From Trichocoleus sp. FACHB-46 (GTDB lineage: Bacteria > Cyanobacteriota > Cyanobacteriia > FACHB-46), in NCBI RefSeq assembly GCF_014695385.1, contig NZ_JACJOD010000007.1, forward strand, positions 124,001-188,000: 64,000 bases of DNA, in the 5' to 3' direction. Of this stretch, positions 28,386 through 37,083 are shown piece after piece; positions within the stretch are counted from its first letter, which is position 1, and each line of letters starts with the position of its first letter. The position numbers and the translations under genes are program-made. The notes below the pieces were generated by a model, which ran no database searches, was not told the origin of the DNA, and saw nothing but the letters and a program-made list of their open reading frames with translations.

Positions 28386-29744
28386 CTAAAAAATAAATAC
28401 CAACTGAAGTTGCCAGGTTTGATCTTGGCGGATCAGTTGAATTTGCCGAATGAATTCGCGGAAATAGAACCGTCGCTCTGACTCGGAGAGATCGAGCCAA
28501 AATTCTGGAATCGAAACGGCTTGGGCGATCGCGGGCAAATTGGATGGGGGAAGCTGAGCCAGTTGGTTTTGCAATTGCGACATTTCGGTGCGGAGTTTAT
28601 AGGCTCGCAGTTCAGCGGTTTCAGGATCTAGAATCTCCTGTGCAATCAGCTCAGACAGTTGATTGAGTATGGCTTGTTTATTAGCGATCGCCTGCTCTAT
28701 GGAGCCTTGAATCCCGCCGAGATTTGGCATATTCACCTGGGCCACCGCTCGCGGCAACTCCTGGCAAATGGTCTGAATGGTTTGCTCTAGAATTTGCTCG
28801 TAAGGAATGGCTCGACATTTAGGTTTTCGGGGACAAGCGATCGGGCGGAGGTAGAGATATTCCTGGTCGCTACGGCGAGCCGTCACCCGCGTTACAGTCA
28901 GGCCAGATTGACACTCAGCACAAACCACCAAACCCGCCAGAGAACGAGGAGCGCTAGCGGTACGGGGTGGCAAACGACGATTGCGCCGCAGCAGGCGATC
29001 GACTTGGGCGGCTTCTTCCCGCGACATGATCGGCACATGGGTATTTGAGATCACTTCCCCATTTTTGTAAGCCAAGTCTCCTCGATACACCGGATTATTG
29101 AGCCAGCGCTGCCCCGTCGAAACCGAAATTTTCTTGCCATGTTTTTTCTCTAGATACCGCACTGCCCCATGCAAGGAGCCGTAGAGCAAAAACCGCTCAA
29201 AGAAATCTTTTACAATCGGGGCTTGGCTGCGATCGAGGGCATAACGATCCTTGCCCCGACGATAACCAAAAGGGGCTTTTCCCGGCGGCGGCAAAGCTTT
29301 GATGCGATTGCGAGCATGTCCTTGCCGAATTAAACGGCTCCGTTGGCTTTGCTGCACCTCCTCCAGTACTTTGAGCAAATCAGAGCGCTTCAGGGGTGTT
29401 TGGTTGCCAGTGCCGACTGCGGTTTCTAGAACCACCAACTGCACGCTTAAATCTTCTAGTTGAGCGAGGCGATCGCTGACTTCCTGAACCGAATCTCCCA
29501 ATTCTTCTAGACGGCGCACCAGTACATAGTCAACCGGGTCTTGTTGGCAATCAACGAGCAGTTGTTGCAATTGAGGCCGCTTTTGTTGCTGAGCCGCTTT
29601 GCCCTTGGGGAAGGCAATTTCCTTGAGGGTGGCATCTCGCATGCCTAAGTCTTGATAGATGCGATCAACTTCCCAACCCCAAATTTCTGGATCGGGTACA
29701 AGTTCTAGCAACGGGTCGCTATAAACATAGGCAATGATTTTCAT
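28386..29744 (-). CDS. XisF-like large serine recombinase family protein, catalytic residues altered
   Basis: The 452-residue protein has the layout of large serine recombinases: an N-terminal resolvase-type domain (1-130), a Recombinase domain (about 155-265 with PPPGKAPFGYRR and a RWLNNPVYRG segment), a zinc ribbon (CAEC at about 285, and a second Cys pair CPRKPKC), and a coiled C terminus. A serine occurs at position 9, where the nucleophile is expected. However, the arginines that activate it appear lost: position 7 is Val, and the DR-L-G-R motif reads E80-E81-L-G-D84. Cyanobacterial homologues are often named after the fdxN excision factor XisF. This copy is probably not an active recombinase. 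Confidence 0.82.
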   Translation of the reverse strand: MKIIAYVYSDPLLELVPDPEIWGWEVDRIYQDLGMRDATLKEIAFPKGKAAQQQKRPQLQQLLVDCQQDPVDYVLVRRLEELGDSVQEVSDRLAQLEDLSVQLVVLETAVGTGNQTPLKRSDLLKVLEEVQQSQRSRLIRQGHARNRIKALPPPGKAPFGYRRGKDRYALDRSQAPIVKDFFERFLLYGSLHGAVRYLEKKHGKKISVSTGQRWLNNPVYRGDLAYKNGEVISNTHVPIMSREEAAQVDRLLRRNRRLPPRTASAPRSLAGLVVCAECQSGLTVTRVTARRSDQEYLYLRPIACPRKPKCRAIPYEQILEQTIQTICQELPRAVAQVNMPNLGGIQGSIEQAIANKQAILNQLSELIAQEILDPETAELRAYKLRTEMSQLQNQLAQLPPSNLPAIAQAVSIPEFWLDLSESERRFYFREFIRQIQLIRQDQTWQLQLVFIF

Positions 29745-29790
29745 GGGTTAGGAAAGCAGTTTAGATTATGAATCCAAACCTCTCCCCAAA

Positions 29791-29848
29791 CCCCTCGCCT
29801 TTTAGGCGAGGGGCTTGAATTTGGCTTCCCTTCCCTATTAGGGAAGGG
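29791..29848. repeat. two tandem hairpins of a dispersed repeat type
   Basis: Stem 1 pairs 29791-29800 with 29804-29813 (10 bp, TTT loop). Stem 2 pairs 29828-29836 with 29840-29848 (9 bp, ATT loop). The string CCCCTCGCC...GGCGAGGGG, followed by CCCTTCCC...GGGAAGGG, is a common cyanobacterial intergenic element. It lies between the VOC protein and the recombinase gene and may act as a terminator for the former. Confidence 0.65.
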
Positions 29849-29903
29849 GTTGGGGGTTAGGTCTCGATAGGATTTACACTCAGCAACTATTTGCTTCATG
29901 TTG

Positions 29904-30275
29904 CTAAGCGAGTTGGGTCTCGCCTAGCTCAATGACGTTGCCATCGGGGTCTTGGGTGAAGAGGGCGGGGCGACCGGAAGCGCTCATCTGAATGGAGCAG
30001 CCATGCACCAAAAGTTGGTCTTTGGCAGCGGCTAAATCTGTAACTGAAAAAGCCAGATGGCGATTGCGCCCTAACTTCTCCGAGTTCACCAAATCAGCAG
30101 GCACGCTCTCAGCCACAATCAAGTGAATTTGATAGTCTTCTACCTGATACCAAGCCCCCAGAAAATTTAGAGGTCGCTCGGCTTTCGGCAAATCCAAGAC
30201 TGTGCCATAAAAATGTTCAGCTCGCGCCAAATCAGCAACTAGCAAAGCGGTGTGAAGACATTTAGTGATTTGCAT
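29904..30275 (-). CDS. VOC (glyoxalase/bleomycin-resistance fold) family protein
   Basis: The 123-residue protein forms one complete VOC domain: the first beta-alpha-beta3 unit begins with LHTALLVADLARAEHFYGTVLDL and the second ends with QDPDGNVIEL. Candidate metal ligands are His8, the His in RHLAFSV, and Glu118 near the C terminus. The family includes glyoxalase I, dioxygenases and resistance proteins; the substrate cannot be told. It is a single-gene unit. Confidence 0.88.
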   Translation of the reverse strand: MQITKCLHTALLVADLARAEHFYGTVLDLPKAERPLNFLGAWYQVEDYQIHLIVAESVPADLVNSEKLGRNRHLAFSVTDLAAAKDQLLVHGCSIQMSASGRPALFTQDPDGNVIELGETQLA

Positions 30276-30451
30276 AGCCAGTTTGGAAAAAACCTAGGGG
30301 AAGCGGAGCGATCGCTCTCATTATCGCCTTTATAATTGCGCTGACATTTATGGTTGTGCCGAATGCCTACTTGCAGATATTAACCATGTTTAACGCAAAG
30401 TTCATGCTCACTCCTCCGCTTTCGGCCTCGCCCATTGAGTGCATCCGCTTA

Positions 30452-30829
30452 TCAAGAATCTAGAGCTTCTTGAATTGAATTCTTTATATCTTTGTCAGGA
30501 GGGCGCTTGACAAATTGCTCGTGGCTGTAAATCCATAGGGGTTTGATAACAGAAACTTCCTCGTTCACTAAATACATGAGCCTGATCTGACCAGATGCAC
30601 CTTTGGAGCAACGAAATTCAAGCTTGTGGAACGTCCACCCTTCAGGAAGTTTTATTTTGCTAGGCAAAGGTTCGTCGCGAGAACTAGGCGGGTATGGATC
30701 ATCTATCAGACCTTCCAGTATGTTCACAACAATTTCTATAAATTCTTTGTTGTAAGCTTTGCTGAGTTTTTTTAGAGAACGTGCAAAATTCTCGGACTTC
30801 TCAATCGAAAAGGGAGTTGAGCCAGTCAC
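30452..30829 (-). CDS. RelE/ParE-superfamily-like toxin, candidate
   Basis: The 125-residue protein has a helical N terminus (FARSLKKLSKAYNKEFIEIV), a Pro-rich loop, and a beta sheet with FHKLEFRC, QIRLMYLV and LWIYSHEQFVKRP, the pattern of RelE-superfamily mRNA interferases. Lys/Arg and His residues that could act on RNA are present, but no canonical triad is certain. The GTG start at 30829 lies inside the end of the Panacea gene (29-base overlap), so the two are likely translationally coupled. Together they read as a toxin-antitoxin pair. Confidence 0.65.
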   Translation of the reverse strand: MTGSTPFSIEKSENFARSLKKLSKAYNKEFIEIVVNILEGLIDDPYPPSSRDEPLPSKIKLPEGWTFHKLEFRCSKGASGQIRLMYLVNEEVSVIKPLWIYSHEQFVKRPPDKDIKNSIQEALDS

Positions 30830-31391
30830 GCACTTCTCCTTTGTTTACACGTTCTGATGAGACCTGTTGTTCAAATGCTTGTCCTAGTAGTTCTGTAACT
30901 AGCGGTTTGTATATGGGATGATTGCGCTCAATCTCATCAAGTTTTTGATAGCCCAATACCTTCATGTCTTCTAGCGATATCGGCTCAATAGAGCTGGCTT
31001 CAGGCGGTAAACCCTTACGAGCCTTTTTCCAGGGGAACTCTAAGTGAGTCATACCACTCAAATAGTAGGCGTGGTACTCACCAAAATACTCCCAAATTTC
31101 TTCTAGCAGTTTCCTTGTTTCTGGTGAAATATATTCCAGGGAATCCTTATCGGGAACAGGTAATTGCTTTGCTTCGAAATTGCTGTAAAACCCATAAGCA
31201 ATCGGACAAACTGGGCCATACCGCCATGCTTGAATTTCCTCATCAAACAGCGGGTCATCATGTAGTGCCAAATATAGGCTCTGAGTGTAGTACAGAAGCT
31301 TTTGAACCTTCATATTGGTCATTTCAGCTTCTCTACCGTCCTCGTAAGCCCTAATTATGAAATAGCGGGCAACATCAAGACAGCTGACCAT
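30801..31391 (-). CDS. Panacea (DUF4065) domain protein, candidate antitoxin
   Basis: The 196-residue protein matches the Panacea/GepA type: DVARYFI, then MTNMKVQKLLYYTQSLYLA, EIQAWRYGPVCPIAYGFYS, the LLEEIWEYFGEYHAYYLSGMTHLEFPWKKAR block, then a variable C terminus. Panacea is a general antitoxin domain that neutralises many unrelated toxins encoded next to it. It precedes and overlaps the RelE-like gene. ATG 31391 is chosen over TTG 31403. Confidence 0.85.
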   Translation of the reverse strand: MVSCLDVARYFIIRAYEDGREAEMTNMKVQKLLYYTQSLYLALHDDPLFDEEIQAWRYGPVCPIAYGFYSNFEAKQLPVPDKDSLEYISPETRKLLEEIWEYFGEYHAYYLSGMTHLEFPWKKARKGLPPEASSIEPISLEDMKVLGYQKLDEIERNHPIYKPLVTELLGQAFEQQVSSERVNKGEVRDWLNSLFD

Positions 31392-31695
31392 AATTAATTT
31401 CAACAGCGATTCAAAAAGCCCTTCATCCTAGCAAAGAAAAAACTGTTTGGATGTCTTTCGTTAATTTACGTTAACACAGGCGGACATCAGCCTACTTGTA
31501 TTCGCAGCAATTCTTCTCAGTACCAATCAAGCTATTAACAGCTAGAGCTTATAGTTCAATTGTACTATATAAGCACTTTTCTGGACACCAAACTTTTTAG
31601 CTTTGAAAGGGTAATCTGGATCAAGCCTGACCGAGCGCGTAGTTAGTAAATCGATGAGCGATCGCGAAATTTAATGGGAGTGCTGTAGGTTTACC
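31392..31695. other. divergent intergenic region, 304 bp
   Basis: This gap lies between the toxin-antitoxin pair (leftward) and the Ser/Thr kinase tandem (rightward). It is AT-rich in the left two thirds, with no ORF that I would defend. It should hold the promoters of both units. I see no clear operator palindrome. Confidence 0.45.
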
Positions 31696-33834
31696 ATGCC
31701 CCTCTATTGCAGTCAAAGACACGAAAACCCGGATTCCAGCCGATTTTGCCATCTCTGTGGCGAAAAGTTGCAAGCACCTGTCAGCGTTGGTGTTTATGCT
31801 GGGCTACTGCTTGGCGATCGCTATCGAGTAGTGCGGGAATTGGGGCATGGAGGCTTTGGGCGAACTTACTTGGCAGAAGACCAAAACCGCTTTAACGAAC
31901 CTTGCGTCCTGAAAGAGTTTGCGCCTCAGGTTCAAGGCACCTACGCCCTGCAAAAAGCCGAAGAATTGTTTGAGCGAGAAGCAGGCATTCTCTACAAGCT
32001 GCAACACCCGCAAATTCCCCGGTTTCGCGAACTCTTTCGCGCCGCCCTCCCCGATCGCAGCCGCTTATTTTTGGTGCAAGACTATGTCGAGGGCCAAACC
32101 TATCGAGCTTTGCTGGATACCCGTAAGTTGCAAGGGCAGCGGTTTAATGAAGCAGAAGTGACTCAGCTACTACTGCAAATCTTGCCGATTCTAGACTACA
32201 TCCACTCTTTAGGAGTCATTCACCGCGATATTTCTCCAGACAACCTGATTTTGCGGAGTGCTGACTGGCTGCCAGTTTTAATCGATTTCGGCGGTGTCAA
32301 ACAAATTGCGGCTACCGTGGCCTCACAGTTTTTGGCTCAGTCCGTGGGTAATGGCGTTAGCTCTCCGACCCGCTTAGGCAAAATTGGTTACGCCCCGGAT
32401 GAACAGTTGCAGATGGGCGTTGCCTCTCCCCACAGCGACCTTTATGCCTTGGCCGTCACAATCCTGGTATTGCTGACGGGCAAAGAACCACCCGATCTAT
32501 TAGATAGCTACAACATGAGTTGGATTTGGCGGCAGGAAGTCAGCCTCAGCCCCAAGCTCAGCGCCATTCTAGACCGCATGTTGGCTCAGCGTCCCAGCGA
32601 TCGCTATCAATCTGTGCGCGAGGTACTGCACGACCTCAACCGTTACGATGTTCCGGTTTATGCTCCGCCCGCTCCTGCCCCGGTTTACCCGCCACCCGTC
32701 CAAACCACGGCTGCGACCGTGGCCGTAGGTCGCCCACCTGCTCCGCCTGAAGCTGCCGTCAGCAACTACACCGTGGCTCCGCCGCCTGCCTACGCTCCCC
32801 CTAGCCGTGGCAACTCGTTCGGGTTTGGTAAAGTGCTCTTGCTGTTGTTGGTGATGGCTGGAGCCGCTACTGGAGGTTGGTGGTTGAGTAGCAATTGGCT
32901 GGGTGATTTGGCCGATCGCACCCCATCTGCCCCGCCAAACGAGCAACCTGTTGTGGTTCCTAATGTCGAACCCCCGGCAGCTCCAGAACTGTCCCAGGAG
33001 GAACAAAACCGCAAGGAAGCGTTGGGCGATCGCCGCCGTAACTTAGGCGTAGATTACCAGTTCTTCGTGCGCCTGGTAAATCAAGTGTTTTACGCTCAAC
33101 ATTCCGAATTGCAAAACCGCCAACTTAGTGCTGGGGCAGAAGATGCTGACTTACGCGCCCAGTGGGACCAAACCGCCAACCAACTGCTCGACCAGCTAGA
33201 AACCATCAGCTCAGAAGCTCGTAGCGAGATGGGTAAATATGACCGTAACGATCGCGATCGCTGGCGGGGTAGCGTCAACAAGCTCAACCTCAGCACCCGT
33301 GCGCTTTACACCCTCGCGGATGCCAAATTCTTCCAGTTATTTCCCGACCAACAGGGCCAAGATTTTGTCAACCAACCCATTGGTCAGGTATGGCACGCGA
33401 TCGCGGCTGACGAACTCAAAGCTGTGCAAGCAGGAACCAGCCTAGAAAAAGTCCAGTTTGCTCAAGGCTCCTTTAGTCAAGAAGTGAGTGGCGCACTAGC
33501 TCCAGGAGAAGGCAAGGCTTTCATTGCCCAACTTTCCCAAAACCAACTAATTCGGCTGAGTTTGCAAGCTGACCAGAAAACGCTGCTGTCAATCTATCCG
33601 CCTACTAGCTCTCAGCCACCTCTACTAGAAAACTCACCGGAAACTACTTGGTCTGGAAAATTGGCTCAAGATGGTTACTACGAATTTGTGGTGGTTTCAG
33701 CAGCCACTGCGCCTGTGACGTTTCAACTGAACCTCGCAGCGGATAACGTCATCTCTACACCTCCTAGCCCTGTCTCACCGCCACCGTCACCATCACCATC
33801 ACCCGACTCAGAGCCAACTCCACCAGCACCTTAA
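31696..33834 (+). CDS. membrane-anchored Ser/Thr protein kinase with N-terminal zinc-finger-like motif
   Basis: In this 712-residue protein an N-terminal Cys cluster (C5, H9, C18, C21) precedes a complete Hanks-type kinase domain (about 41-310): glycine loop GHGGFGRTYLAED, Lys73, HRD at 176-178, Asn183, and DFG at 197-199. A Pro-rich linker, one transmembrane helix (about 379-396), an extracytoplasmic helical domain (about 440-580) and a beta-sandwich PPC-like domain (about 600-690) follow, ending in a Pro/Ser tail. All catalytic residues are intact. It is 123 bp upstream of a paralogous pseudokinase gene. The Cys cluster recalls SpkB-type kinases. Confidence 0.92.
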   Translation: MPLYCSQRHENPDSSRFCHLCGEKLQAPVSVGVYAGLLLGDRYRVVRELGHGGFGRTYLAEDQNRFNEPCVLKEFAPQVQGTYALQKAEELFEREAGILYKLQHPQIPRFRELFRAALPDRSRLFLVQDYVEGQTYRALLDTRKLQGQRFNEAEVTQLLLQILPILDYIHSLGVIHRDISPDNLILRSADWLPVLIDFGGVKQIAATVASQFLAQSVGNGVSSPTRLGKIGYAPDEQLQMGVASPHSDLYALAVTILVLLTGKEPPDLLDSYNMSWIWRQEVSLSPKLSAILDRMLAQRPSDRYQSVREVLHDLNRYDVPVYAPPAPAPVYPPPVQTTAATVAVGRPPAPPEAAVSNYTVAPPPAYAPPSRGNSFGFGKVLLLLLVMAGAATGGWWLSSNWLGDLADRTPSAPPNEQPVVVPNVEPPAAPELSQEEQNRKEALGDRRRNLGVDYQFFVRLVNQVFYAQHSELQNRQLSAGAEDADLRAQWDQTANQLLDQLETISSEARSEMGKYDRNDRDRWRGSVNKLNLSTRALYTLADAKFFQLFPDQQGQDFVNQPIGQVWHAIAADELKAVQAGTSLEKVQFAQGSFSQEVSGALAPGEGKAFIAQLSQNQLIRLSLQADQKTLLSIYPPTSSQPPLLENSPETTWSGKLAQDGYYEFVVVSAATAPVTFQLNLAADNVISTPPSPVSPPPSPSPSPDSEPTPPAP

Positions 33835-33957
33835 GTTTTCACCAGATAATTCTACAAAAGCAGAAATAAAGCCTCGATCAGCTTAAGATCCTCCCAGCAG
33901 TTAGTTGGGTAGAGACAAGAGACTCTCTATGATTTGATTGGAGTCTACCTCTGAGCT

Positions 33958-36006
33958 ATGCAGCCATCCCTTTCTCTAGGCACAATTTTGCCAGGTCGAT
34001 ATCACCTAATCGACTTGCTGGAGCAAGGTACCTATTTGGCCGAAGACCAAACTCGGTTTAATGAGCTATATCTCTTACAGGAGTTCCGCCTCCGCCATCC
34101 TGGTGCTTACTCACTAGAAGTTATTCGAGGAGTCTTTCAACAAGAAGCGGCGATTCTGTATGAGCTACAGCATCCTCAGATTCCTCGGTTTCGGGGCATT
34201 ATTTCTTACGCTGATCGCTTGTTTGTGGTGCAGGAGTATGTTGAGGGTGTTACCTGCGGGGATTGGTTGAAGGAGCGCTTAACTCAGCACCAAGTTTTCT
34301 CTGAGGCAGAAGTGTTGCAGTTATTTTGGCATGTGCTGCCTGTGCTGCTGCATATTCACAGTCGGGGCATTATTCATGGCAATCTTTCGCCAGCCAGTAT
34401 CTTGATTCGGCAGCGAGATGGAGTGCCGATGCTGACTCACTTTGGCTTAATTCAGGAGATTGCTACTGATCTAGAACTCTATTATCCGGGTCCGAAGAAA
34501 CATCTGAGCAAGCTAGGTTATGCCCCCAAAGAGCAGTTGCAATCTGACAAAGTCTACCGCAACAGTGACCTCTATGCCTTAGCTGCCACCGCAGTTGTTT
34601 TACTGACTGGGCAGGAGCCTCAGACCCTCTATAATCCGCGACGACAACTGTGGTATTGGGAACCTTGGGCGACGGTTTCACCAGGATTGGCCCAAATTCT
34701 CAATCGGATGCTGAGTGCCAAGCCGCAAAATCGTTATGGTTCAGCGGGCAAAGTGATTCGCGCTTTGCAAGCTCTATTGGCCCAACCCGCTTACATTCCT
34801 CCCACTGCTGCCTTGGCACTGGCTCCCCAACATAACAACCCGCCTCCTGTCGTCGCAGATTCGCCTGTGGTAGAGCCAGAACTGGAGTTGGCAGCAGAGC
34901 TAGAACCGCAATTAAACCTGGAAGCAGAATTAGAGCCAGCGCCAAAACCTCAACCCGCAGCTGCCTTAGAGCCAGAGCGGGTAGAACCGGAAAGCGATAT
35001 TACCTGGATGGGTTCGGCTTTAGCGGTTGCCGCGCTTGGACTCACTTTGCTCGTGCTGGGTTTGTTGGCTGGAACTGCTTGGCGATCGCTACGACAAATG
35101 CAGCAGGCTCGGCAAGATTCATCCAGCTCCGCAGCGGTGATACAAGCAGCAGCTCAACCTCGTACTGCCAAAGCTGCCGCCGCTGCCAGCACAACTCCCA
35201 AGTCGGAAAATGGCATCCATGCAGCTTTACGCGATCGCCGTCGGCGCTTAAACATCAGCTACGACCTCTTTGTAGATTTAGTCGATACGGTTTTTTACTC
35301 AGAACACTCCGAACTCGACAACCGTCGTCTCAGCGGCGATTCAGACGATCGGGCTTTGCGCCGTGAGTGGAATGCCACGGCAGAAAAGCTACTGAATAAG
35401 CTAGAACCTCTGAGTGAAGAGTCTCGTAACCGCTTGGGACGTTACAGCCAGCAAGACTACGACCAGTGGGTGATGGAACTAGAGCGGCAGCACCTTAGCC
35501 GCCCGACCTTTGCTCAGTTGGTGGATGCCAAGTTCTATCGCTTGTTTCCAGAGCAACAAGAGCGCTATCTAGACCCCAACACCTTTGGTCAGGTTTGGTA
35601 TGCGATCGCGGCGGAAACCTTTCAAGCCATTCAAGCTGGAACTGCTTTCTCCCCACTTCAGCTTGGCCCTAAAAACCCTAGCCAAACCTTGACCGCAACG
35701 CTCAAGCCTGGAGAAGGAAAAGTTTACGTGGCCAATTTAAGCCAAGGGCAGACGATCCGAGTCGCCTTGCAGTCTCCTAACCAAGGCACTCGCTTGTCCA
35801 TTTATTCTCCTGAGCGCCGTTCTGCTGCGGCTCAAGCGCTGATCAACGACACACCCAAAACGAGTTGGTCGGGCACGCTACCTCGTCCTGGCTATTACGA
35901 AATTGTGATTCTTTCCAATTCACCCGACATTGTTCGTTATCAGCTCAATCTGACCTTACAATCTCAGACTCCTACTACCCCTAACGAGCCATCGTTTGAC
36001 GGGTGA
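33958..36006 (+). CDS. Ser/Thr pseudokinase, tandem paralogue of the upstream kinase
   Basis: The 682-residue protein aligns with the preceding kinase over its whole length but has lost every catalytic element. The glycine loop is shortened (LLEQGTYLAED), the ATP lysine is Gln41, HRD is HGN (140-142), the metal-binding Asn is Ser147, and DFG is HFG with His161. The kinase fold is otherwise retained (LYALAATAVVLLTG, NRMLSAKPQNRY). There is no Cys cluster. An acidic Pro/Glu linker, a transmembrane helix (about 351-373) and the same two extracytoplasmic domains follow. It may regulate or partner the active kinase. Its 3' end overlaps the next, opposite gene by 26 bases. Confidence 0.9.
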   Translation: MQPSLSLGTILPGRYHLIDLLEQGTYLAEDQTRFNELYLLQEFRLRHPGAYSLEVIRGVFQQEAAILYELQHPQIPRFRGIISYADRLFVVQEYVEGVTCGDWLKERLTQHQVFSEAEVLQLFWHVLPVLLHIHSRGIIHGNLSPASILIRQRDGVPMLTHFGLIQEIATDLELYYPGPKKHLSKLGYAPKEQLQSDKVYRNSDLYALAATAVVLLTGQEPQTLYNPRRQLWYWEPWATVSPGLAQILNRMLSAKPQNRYGSAGKVIRALQALLAQPAYIPPTAALALAPQHNNPPPVVADSPVVEPELELAAELEPQLNLEAELEPAPKPQPAAALEPERVEPESDITWMGSALAVAALGLTLLVLGLLAGTAWRSLRQMQQARQDSSSSAAVIQAAAQPRTAKAAAAASTTPKSENGIHAALRDRRRRLNISYDLFVDLVDTVFYSEHSELDNRRLSGDSDDRALRREWNATAEKLLNKLEPLSEESRNRLGRYSQQDYDQWVMELERQHLSRPTFAQLVDAKFYRLFPEQQERYLDPNTFGQVWYAIAAETFQAIQAGTAFSPLQLGPKNPSQTLTATLKPGEGKVYVANLSQGQTIRVALQSPNQGTRLSIYSPERRSAAAQALINDTPKTSWSGTLPRPGYYEIVILSNSPDIVRYQLNLTLQSQTPTTPNEPSFDG

Positions 36007-36586
36007 TAACGCGGTTAATCGGTGGATTGTTGGCCATAGAGTGAGCCATATTTAGAATATTTTGTCGCTCTCCTGAAAAGAAACTCACGGTGTACACTAA
36101 GCCGTTTTGCTCCCAAATCACAGAAGAAAATCGAGAGGCGGGTTTAAGGCTGGGACCTGGCAGAAAATAACCGCGTACCCCCTCTGCTAGCTTGATCGGA
36201 GCCGCCGCAGCTTGATGTTTTTTTAGTTCGATCTGGGCGCTTTCTGAGTCTTTACTGTCTACCGAGAAGCTACCGATTAAGCAAGGCTGAGGGCTGATAT
36301 CGCACGTAAACAAACCTACAGTCATGCCAGGAGGCGACTGGGAAGGAAAAACTTTGACGATCAGTTCATCAATAAAATCTCGATCCCCTGGACCGCTCAA
36401 CCTGATTTGCGATGGCAGGCGCATCACCAAATTGGGCGGCAACCCTTGGCTGATTTTAGCAAGGTGTGGGGTAAAAATATCGTCGGGGATAGCCGCAGCT
36501 TTGATAGCGCTGCCACCAACCATTAAAGCCGTAGATAACGCTACAGAGGCAGCTAAGCAGTAGCGACGCAAGCGGGGGTAGATCAC
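35981..36586 (-). CDS. secreted/periplasmic protein, unknown function
   Basis: The 201-residue protein has an N-terminal signal sequence (basic YPRLRRY, hydrophobic LAASVALSTALMVGG, then an Ala-rich cleavage region). The mature part has short beta strands and a likely disulfide pair (FTCDISPQPCLIG). GTG 36586 has AGGAG six bases upstream; a second in-frame GTG at 36601 is less likely. Its stop lies inside the end of the convergent pseudokinase gene. The family is unknown. Confidence 0.72.
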   Translation of the reverse strand: MIYPRLRRYCLAASVALSTALMVGGSAIKAAAIPDDIFTPHLAKISQGLPPNLVMRLPSQIRLSGPGDRDFIDELIVKVFPSQSPPGMTVGLFTCDISPQPCLIGSFSVDSKDSESAQIELKKHQAAAAPIKLAEGVRGYFLPGPSLKPASRFSSVIWEQNGLVYTVSFFSGERQNILNMAHSMANNPPINRVITRQTMAR

Positions 36587-36781
36587 CGGAACTCCTGGCA
36601 CTCCAAGGGAAAAATTTGGGCTAACAGTAACAAACTCACATCACCTTCAGAATGCCCATGCGATCGCTGAAGATGGCCTCAGCTATTTTGGGTCAATTCT
36701 CGCGATTTCTTAGCACTCTGCCAGGAAAAATATAGATTTCACTACAGACTGCAATTAAGTGGCGCATCACGGGCTAAAAAC

Positions 36782-37081
36782 TTAAAACCTTTTGGGATGA
36801 AAGCGAGGATGCAATAGAGGTTCAACGGCGTGTCCTGCCTGCAAATGCTCTTCCACCACAGCCGGGACATCACTGGGTTGGACTCGGCAATACCAAACTT
36901 CATCGGGTACCACTCGCACATTGGGTCCCATATTGCACTGGCCCAAGCAGCCACTGGCACTGATGCTGGTATCCGGAACAGGGTGAGACTGAAACGCTGC
37001 CAAAACTTGAGCTGAGCCTCTAGCTAGACAGTTCTGATATTGACAAACTAAAACTTGACGCTGACCTGCCGGATCTTCCAA
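36782..37081 (-). CDS. thioredoxin-like [2Fe-2S] ferredoxin domain protein
   Basis: The 99-residue protein has the cysteine pattern of thioredoxin-like ferredoxins: C13 and C18 (VCQYQNC) and C45 and C49 (SGCLGQC), then MGPNVRVVPD. This matches the single-domain 2Fe-2S proteins related to the NuoE/HoxE cluster-binding fold. It likely passes electrons to an unknown partner. The frame starts with TTG 37081, with no ATG nearby. Just upstream is a strong hairpin with a U-tract, so start and control are unusual. It follows the COG0523 gene on the same strand. Confidence 0.8.
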   Translation of the reverse strand: MEDPAGQRQVLVCQYQNCLARGSAQVLAAFQSHPVPDTSISASGCLGQCNMGPNVRVVPDEVWYCRVQPSDVPAVVEEHLQAGHAVEPLLHPRFHPKRF

Positions 37082-37083
37082 CT

